From: Euryarchaeota archaeon UBA128
GTDB lineage: Archaea > Thermoplasmatota > Poseidoniia > Poseidoniales > Poseidoniaceae
Direction of reading: 5' to 3'
Length of the DNA stretch: 18,244 nucleotides
NCBI GenBank assembly: GCA_002496955.1
Contig: DALZ01000134.1
Location: forward strand, 1,803 to 20,046
Part shown: piece after piece, positions 14,949 through 18,244 of the stretch
Layout of the letters: each line of letters begins with the position of its first letter
Numbering within the stretch: position 1 is the first letter of the stretch
Translations under genes and position numbers: made by a program
Notes under the pieces: model-generated
Told to the model about the DNA's origin: nothing
Database searches by the model: none
What the model saw: only the letters and a program-made list of their open reading frames with translations

Positions 14949-15854
14949 CTAACAGAACTTACCAGTGGAAATCAGACTGTTTAGAACCTCTCTTGCATGA
15001 TCTTTGCGCGCCTTTTCCTCTGACGGCCATTCACTCTTTGCAATGTGTATCTGGCTGTGTAAATCAAGGGGTTCATCGCCTATGAGTATTCTGAACCAGA
15101 GTAGTTCTTCCAGCCTTGGCGTCGAGAGATTTTTGGCTGATAGAGTCGGCAGTGATAATTCACTCATGGCCTGTTTCCTTTGTTCAAAATCCATTTTCCC
15201 CCACCTTTTAATGAGACGTTTCAATATAGACTCCGGGAAATCCTGTATCATAGAAGTTATTGGGGATTCTACTTCAGGAAGCGGAACTAATCGTATTGAA
15301 CCCTCGTCTTGAAGCAGGTCGCGCAATTTTGTATAGACTGGATCGTATGAATGATCGAGTGATGTTCTAAGCCATTGGCCAGAACCTGAAATTGACCTAA
15401 GCCTTCGGACCCTAGTTCCATTTGGTGCAATAAGCGCAGCTATCGCAGCAGATTGAATAACGACATCTAAAGCACCGTTATGCTGTTTGTCCGAATTTGG
15501 GTGGGTTACTGATATACTAAGAGGGACTATCCTTAGGCGCCCTTGGTCATCAACCTCACTGTGACTCCAAGTATCTTCATATTGTTCAATACTAATTACT
15601 AGTTGAGCAGTGGAATTGAACGAGTAATCTTGGCCCTTTGGCTGATCTTGGGTTGAGTTGAGGACTTTCCTGCTATATGGTATCTTAGCATCCATCATGG
15701 CAGACTCTAGAAATGCTAACGATACAATGCTGTCTAAATCGGCAGTGGCAAATATTGCTATACTGCCAGCACTTCTTATTTGTTCAACAACCATTATGAT
15801 TCGGTCTTTAGCATCCCGGAATAGTTCATTTTCTGTGAGGTCTTGCATAGTCAT
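14949..15854 (-). CDS. Degenerate DHH-family (RecJ/GAN/Cdc45-like) protein
   Basis: 301 residues from the ATG at 15854; an ATG at 15848 is also in frame. The N-terminus follows the DHH phosphoesterase plan: helix, then a strand and loop IAIFATADLDSIVSLAFLESA (about 32-52), which matches the first DHH motif (strand-hDADGhxSAhh). Later segments (LVISIEQYEDTW, about 85-96) fall where the DHH motif itself should be. The DHH triad and most metal-binding Asp are absent: only AxLDS remains, and no D-H-H occurs. The C-terminal half has SISGSGQWL and a helical region. Its place directly after rpsO matches archaea in which S15 is followed by the RecJ-like GINS-associated nuclease, so I infer an inactivated Cdc45/GAN-like replication protein. 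The fold assignment is by eye and moderate. Confidence 0.75.
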   Translation of the reverse strand: MTMQDLTENELFRDAKDRIIMVVEQIRSAGSIAIFATADLDSIVSLAFLESAMMDAKIPYSRKVLNSTQDQPKGQDYSFNSTAQLVISIEQYEDTWSHSEVDDQGRLRIVPLSISVTHPNSDKQHNGALDVVIQSAAIAALIAPNGTRVRRLRSISGSGQWLRTSLDHSYDPVYTKLRDLLQDEGSIRLVPLPEVESPITSMIQDFPESILKRLIKRWGKMDFEQRKQAMSELSLPTLSAKNLSTPRLEELLWFRILIGDEPLDLHSQIHIAKSEWPSEEKARKDHAREVLNSLISTGKFC

Positions 15855-15893
15855 CCAACAACCAATTATGTAGCTGTTTTACGAAAGTGCCAA

Positions 15894-16352
15894 TTACTCA
15901 ACCATAAGTCTTAGTTCGTCTCGCTTATATCGCCAGTCCATCGGTAGTTTTCCTTCAGAAATGTAGTAACTAGCTAATTTTCTAATCTTTGCTTCGGTTA
16001 TTTCTAGCGACCGCTTGTTGTGAAGGTCTTTGTGATTGCCACCACCCAAGTGCTCAATGATTCTAACAGCCTGTCTCATCAAGTTCATCATGTCCTCTGG
16101 GTATGAACCGCCAATGTCATGTTCTGCAAGAATTGCACCAATTCGCTTTCCAGTAACAAGTCTTACGTCTGGGACTGCGTGTTGATCTCGCATGATTGTC
16201 CCGATGACAGCAGTTGTGTGGCCAGCCTTGCCAAGCTCTACGACAATTTTTGTTACCTCAGCCGCATCAGTATTTGACCACTCTGGAGCCTCGGTTACAT
16301 ACGGCTTTGACGAGCCACTTTTGCCTCTTCTTGACTTATACATACGTGCCAT
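15894..16352 (-). CDS. rpsO: Ribosomal protein S15 (uS15), archaeal type
   Basis: Component of the 30S subunit binding the central domain of 16S rRNA. It is 152 residues, the archaeal/eukaryotic length (bacterial S15 is about 89). It opens MARMYKSRRGKSGSSKP, the archaeal basic N-terminal extension, and contains the conserved core HLGGGNHKDLHNKRSLEITEAKIRKL (about 105-130) and SYYISEGKLPMDWRY. The ATG at 16352 was chosen over the GTG at 16361 because GTGAT lies just upstream and the protein then begins MARM as in relatives. It sits 75 bases after arcS and 39 bases before the DHH gene. Confidence 0.97.
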   Translation of the reverse strand: MARMYKSRRGKSGSSKPYVTEAPEWSNTDAAEVTKIVVELGKAGHTTAVIGTIMRDQHAVPDVRLVTGKRIGAILAEHDIGGSYPEDMMNLMRQAVRIIEHLGGGNHKDLHNKRSLEITEAKIRKLASYYISEGKLPMDWRYKRDELRLMVE

Positions 16353-16356
16353 GATA

Positions 16357-16361
16357 ATCAC
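16357..16361 (-). promoter_or_regulatory. rpsO: Shine-Dalgarno site deciding the rpsO start
   Basis: The minus strand reads GTGAT four bases before the ATG at 16352. It is complementary to the archaeal 16S 3' end (ATCACC) and supports that ATG over the GTG contained in the same motif. Confidence 0.5.
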
Positions 16362-16385
16362 TCAAGCACCCTTGCGACTTGCCTC

Positions 16386-16396
16386 TCATTATTAAC
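16386..16396 (-). promoter_or_regulatory. rpsO: Putative TATA element for rpsO
   Basis: The minus strand reads GTTAATAATGA about 34-44 bases before the rpsO ATG, in the 75-base gap after arcS. With normal TATA-to-start spacing the transcript would have a leader of about 10-12 bases, just long enough for the GTGAT ribosome site. The two elements support each other; neither is strong alone. Confidence 0.4.
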
Positions 16397-16427
16397 CACT
16401 CCGCATATGTTGTCTGGAATATGTTAG

Positions 16428-18206
16428 CTACAACCGCTGATGCCCTTTTGCTATCATCCCCGGAGTTGTCGACCACTCCCAGCCGGATGCAGTAGCCCTC
16501 GCCAAACCAACAGGTGTGGAATTTTGCATCACTAACAAATCGTCACCTGACTGGATGCCATCATCATAACTATCTACAATATTGGAAAAAATATCGCCTT
16601 TCCAAATAACTTCGGGGTTCAAATTAATTTTCTTCAGCGACGAATGTCGTGATATTATTGGAATTGAGGCTTTTGCCAGAGAAAATCCACGCCGGTCATT
16701 TGACCATAACGCAATTTGCTTGCCATCAACCTCAATTCGCCAAAAAGGAGGCTTGCCTCGTATTTTTACGCCTTCAAGCCACAAATCGTTTTCCATTTTG
16801 TAACGCGCAATACTGCTAAAGTTATCGAGCAGTATTTTGTGATGTTTACGATTCCTAATTTTGTTATTCATTGATACTTCAGCAACTACCTGACTTAATT
16901 TGGCCAGTGCTTCTTTTGAGGTCGCAGGCAATCCTTGTCGAGTAGCAAAATAATCCACCCCATCTAAATCAAAGTCCATTGATGAATGATTGATAACAGT
17001 GTGGTAGTTATACCGATTAATTAATGATAATAGCATTTGCTTGGTCCTTTCGATTTCATTGAGACTCCAATCACCAGTCACTGGGATGTCATAGTGTGAT
17101 GCAGGCCAAGTCTCTTCCAAATCTCGGGGAACTAAACCAAGAGGCGATGTAACCATCACTTCGTGGAAAGCGCTGTTACCGATAGCATCTAGGAACTTCC
17201 TATGTGAATTGGACATGCGATATGGTTTCCGAGCAGAGCATGGCAGAAGAATCAATACCTCATCAAGTCCATGCGGTGGCTGATAGTTCTGGTTCATGAA
17301 GTCAACCCACTTGGTTATGATTGGGTTATTTAGCGAATCGTGAGAGTTACAATGCAGTATAGTGCCTTTAGGAACATGTGTGATACCAACATCGGGGTTT
17401 TCTCGAGTTATCTTGTCATGATACCTTAGATGTTCAACAAGATTTGGACTATTCAATGATTGTTGTTCGACTAATGCTCTCAGTGTGCCGTTTGATAACC
17501 GTGATTTTACCTCTGCAATGGCCGACCGCCATTGCTCAATTTGTGCTTCTATTGTGGACTCTTCGCCATCTACCTCAGCGACTATTTCGCGTGGACCATA
17601 GCATGTCAATAAGATGTTTGATGCTGCACACATGCGTGAACGTGACAAGTCGAAAATATCAACGCCAAACCATGTTAATACAGCAATATTATCTGGGCCA
17701 CCTAAACCTGGAGTCCAGACAAGTGCGCCGGGGAATTGCGACTTAATAGCCATCAGAGCATCTACCAGTTTTCTCTGCTGACTAGCCAGTTGAACCGCAT
17801 CAACGAGTACTACAATGCTTGGTTGTGTGTCTAAGTTTAACAGAGAAGAATCATGGTTTAGTCGCTGCCATGAGATCGGTAGTAATCCCCCCTTGCCAGC
17901 TGCTTCGCCTGCATCCGCCTCATCGAGGGAGGGAGGCAAAACATGGCCAACCGTTGTAATGTAATTTGGACTGTTGCGGTCAAATTTAGGTGGCGACAAG
18001 GGTAGGTTGGAATTTACTGACAAGGTCTGAGGTATTTCATCATCGGTAATAGCGCTAAACGGAGCTAATTTCTCACCTATCTCCACATCATCCTCTAGAC
18101 GTATCAGACAAGGTGTTCTAGCGCTGGGTGATTTCCTGTCCCCCAATGCCCAGCTTCGAGCAAACATGTAACGGTGAGCAACTGTTCTGCCCAACTCATT
18201 CGCCAT
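16428..18206 (-). CDS. arcS: Archaeosine synthase ArcS (TgtA2 family, PUA domain)
   Basis: 592 residues. ArcS acts on preQ0 already inserted at tRNA position 15 in the D-loop; known ArcS enzymes attach lysine to preQ0, and RaSEA or other amidinating steps complete archaeosine. The N-terminal half is a divergent TGT-like barrel (IVVLVDAVQLASQQRK at 131-146; ALVWTPGLGGP at 161-171; GVDIFDLSRSR at 181-191). The ArcS signature is complete: LLPCSARKPYRMSNSHRKF (320-338), the PCSxxKPYxxSxSH motif. The C-terminus is a PUA RNA-binding domain (about 505-592), with VIWKGDIFSNIV and SGDDLLVMQNSTPVGLARA. The ATG at 18206 leaves 38 bases to the window edge, so its promoter may lie outside. The tgt partner is not seen here. 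Confidence 0.93.
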   Translation of the reverse strand: MANELGRTVAHRYMFARSWALGDRKSPSARTPCLIRLEDDVEIGEKLAPFSAITDDEIPQTLSVNSNLPLSPPKFDRNSPNYITTVGHVLPPSLDEADAGEAAGKGGLLPISWQRLNHDSSLLNLDTQPSIVVLVDAVQLASQQRKLVDALMAIKSQFPGALVWTPGLGGPDNIAVLTWFGVDIFDLSRSRMCAASNILLTCYGPREIVAEVDGEESTIEAQIEQWRSAIAEVKSRLSNGTLRALVEQQSLNSPNLVEHLRYHDKITRENPDVGITHVPKGTILHCNSHDSLNNPIITKWVDFMNQNYQPPHGLDEVLILLPCSARKPYRMSNSHRKFLDAIGNSAFHEVMVTSPLGLVPRDLEETWPASHYDIPVTGDWSLNEIERTKQMLLSLINRYNYHTVINHSSMDFDLDGVDYFATRQGLPATSKEALAKLSQVVAEVSMNNKIRNRKHHKILLDNFSSIARYKMENDLWLEGVKIRGKPPFWRIEVDGKQIALWSNDRRGFSLAKASIPIISRHSSLKKINLNPEVIWKGDIFSNIVDSYDDGIQSGDDLLVMQNSTPVGLARATASGWEWSTTPGMIAKGHQRL

Positions 18207-18244
18207 AGATGATGCTGATACTATTCGTACAAGAATAATTCCTT

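Noticed and set aside
1..18244. tRNA, rRNA, CRISPR, transposase, phage or defence genes
   Set aside because: I looked on both strands and found no cloverleaf-like segment, array, terminal inverted repeats or mobile-element motifs. Intergenic gaps are all under about 135 bases, which leaves little room for them. A covariance-model search would be the decisive test.
1..18244. A single novel multi-gene system
   Set aside because: The genes are mostly housekeeping plus separate envelope proteins. No cluster has matching domains that would make a coherent new pathway, so I report individual oddities instead.

Overview
The window is most likely from a marine planktonic euryarchaeon, probably Marine Group II (Poseidoniales) or a close relative. 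The grounds are an archaeal-type GAPDH, archaeal-type PheRS beta and GluRS, an ArcS-type archaeosine synthase, archaeal ribosomal protein S15, and several large secreted or membrane-anchored Ig-like/beta-sandwich proteins. Base composition is moderate (about 40-45% GC by eye) and looks even across the window. I see no sign of recent gene transfer, phage or plasmid genes. The lineage assignment is inference; no rRNA or other decisive marker is present.

Layout. Bases 1-2450 (minus) carry a secreted subtilisin-family protease whose 3' end runs off the left edge. Bases 2507-3544 (minus) carry GAPDH. A divergent promoter region at 3545-3675 separates GAPDH from a plus-strand block: a GXGXG (GltB domain 3-like) two-domain protein, pheT, a large single-pass surface protein, rnhB (RNase HII), gltX (GluRS) and a small CBS-domain protein ending at 12403. 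The other block is on the minus strand, read from the right edge leftward: arcS, rpsO, a degenerate DHH/RecJ-like gene, a small helical protein, and a secreted/membrane protein with a C-terminal zinc ribbon ending at 12404. The two blocks converge with no base between their stop codons.

How the genes relate. Most are housekeeping: translation (pheT, gltX, rpsO, arcS for tRNA archaeosine), central carbon metabolism (gap), and replication/repair (rnhB and possibly the DHH protein). Three are envelope or extracellular proteins of the kind expected in a protein-degrading heterotroph. Spacing suggests short operons (GXGXG protein-pheT; surface protein-rnhB; rpsO-DHH-small protein) and a mix of leaderless and Shine-Dalgarno starts.

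I found no CRISPR array, insertion sequence, tRNA, rRNA, riboswitch or defence cassette. The points most worth a second look are an Asp where subtilases carry the oxyanion-hole Asn, a GltB-like protein with apparently permuted and eroded domains, a DHH-family protein that seems to have lost its metal ligands, a zinc-ribbon membrane protein, and the zero-gap convergent gene pair with T-tracts inside each other's coding sequence.
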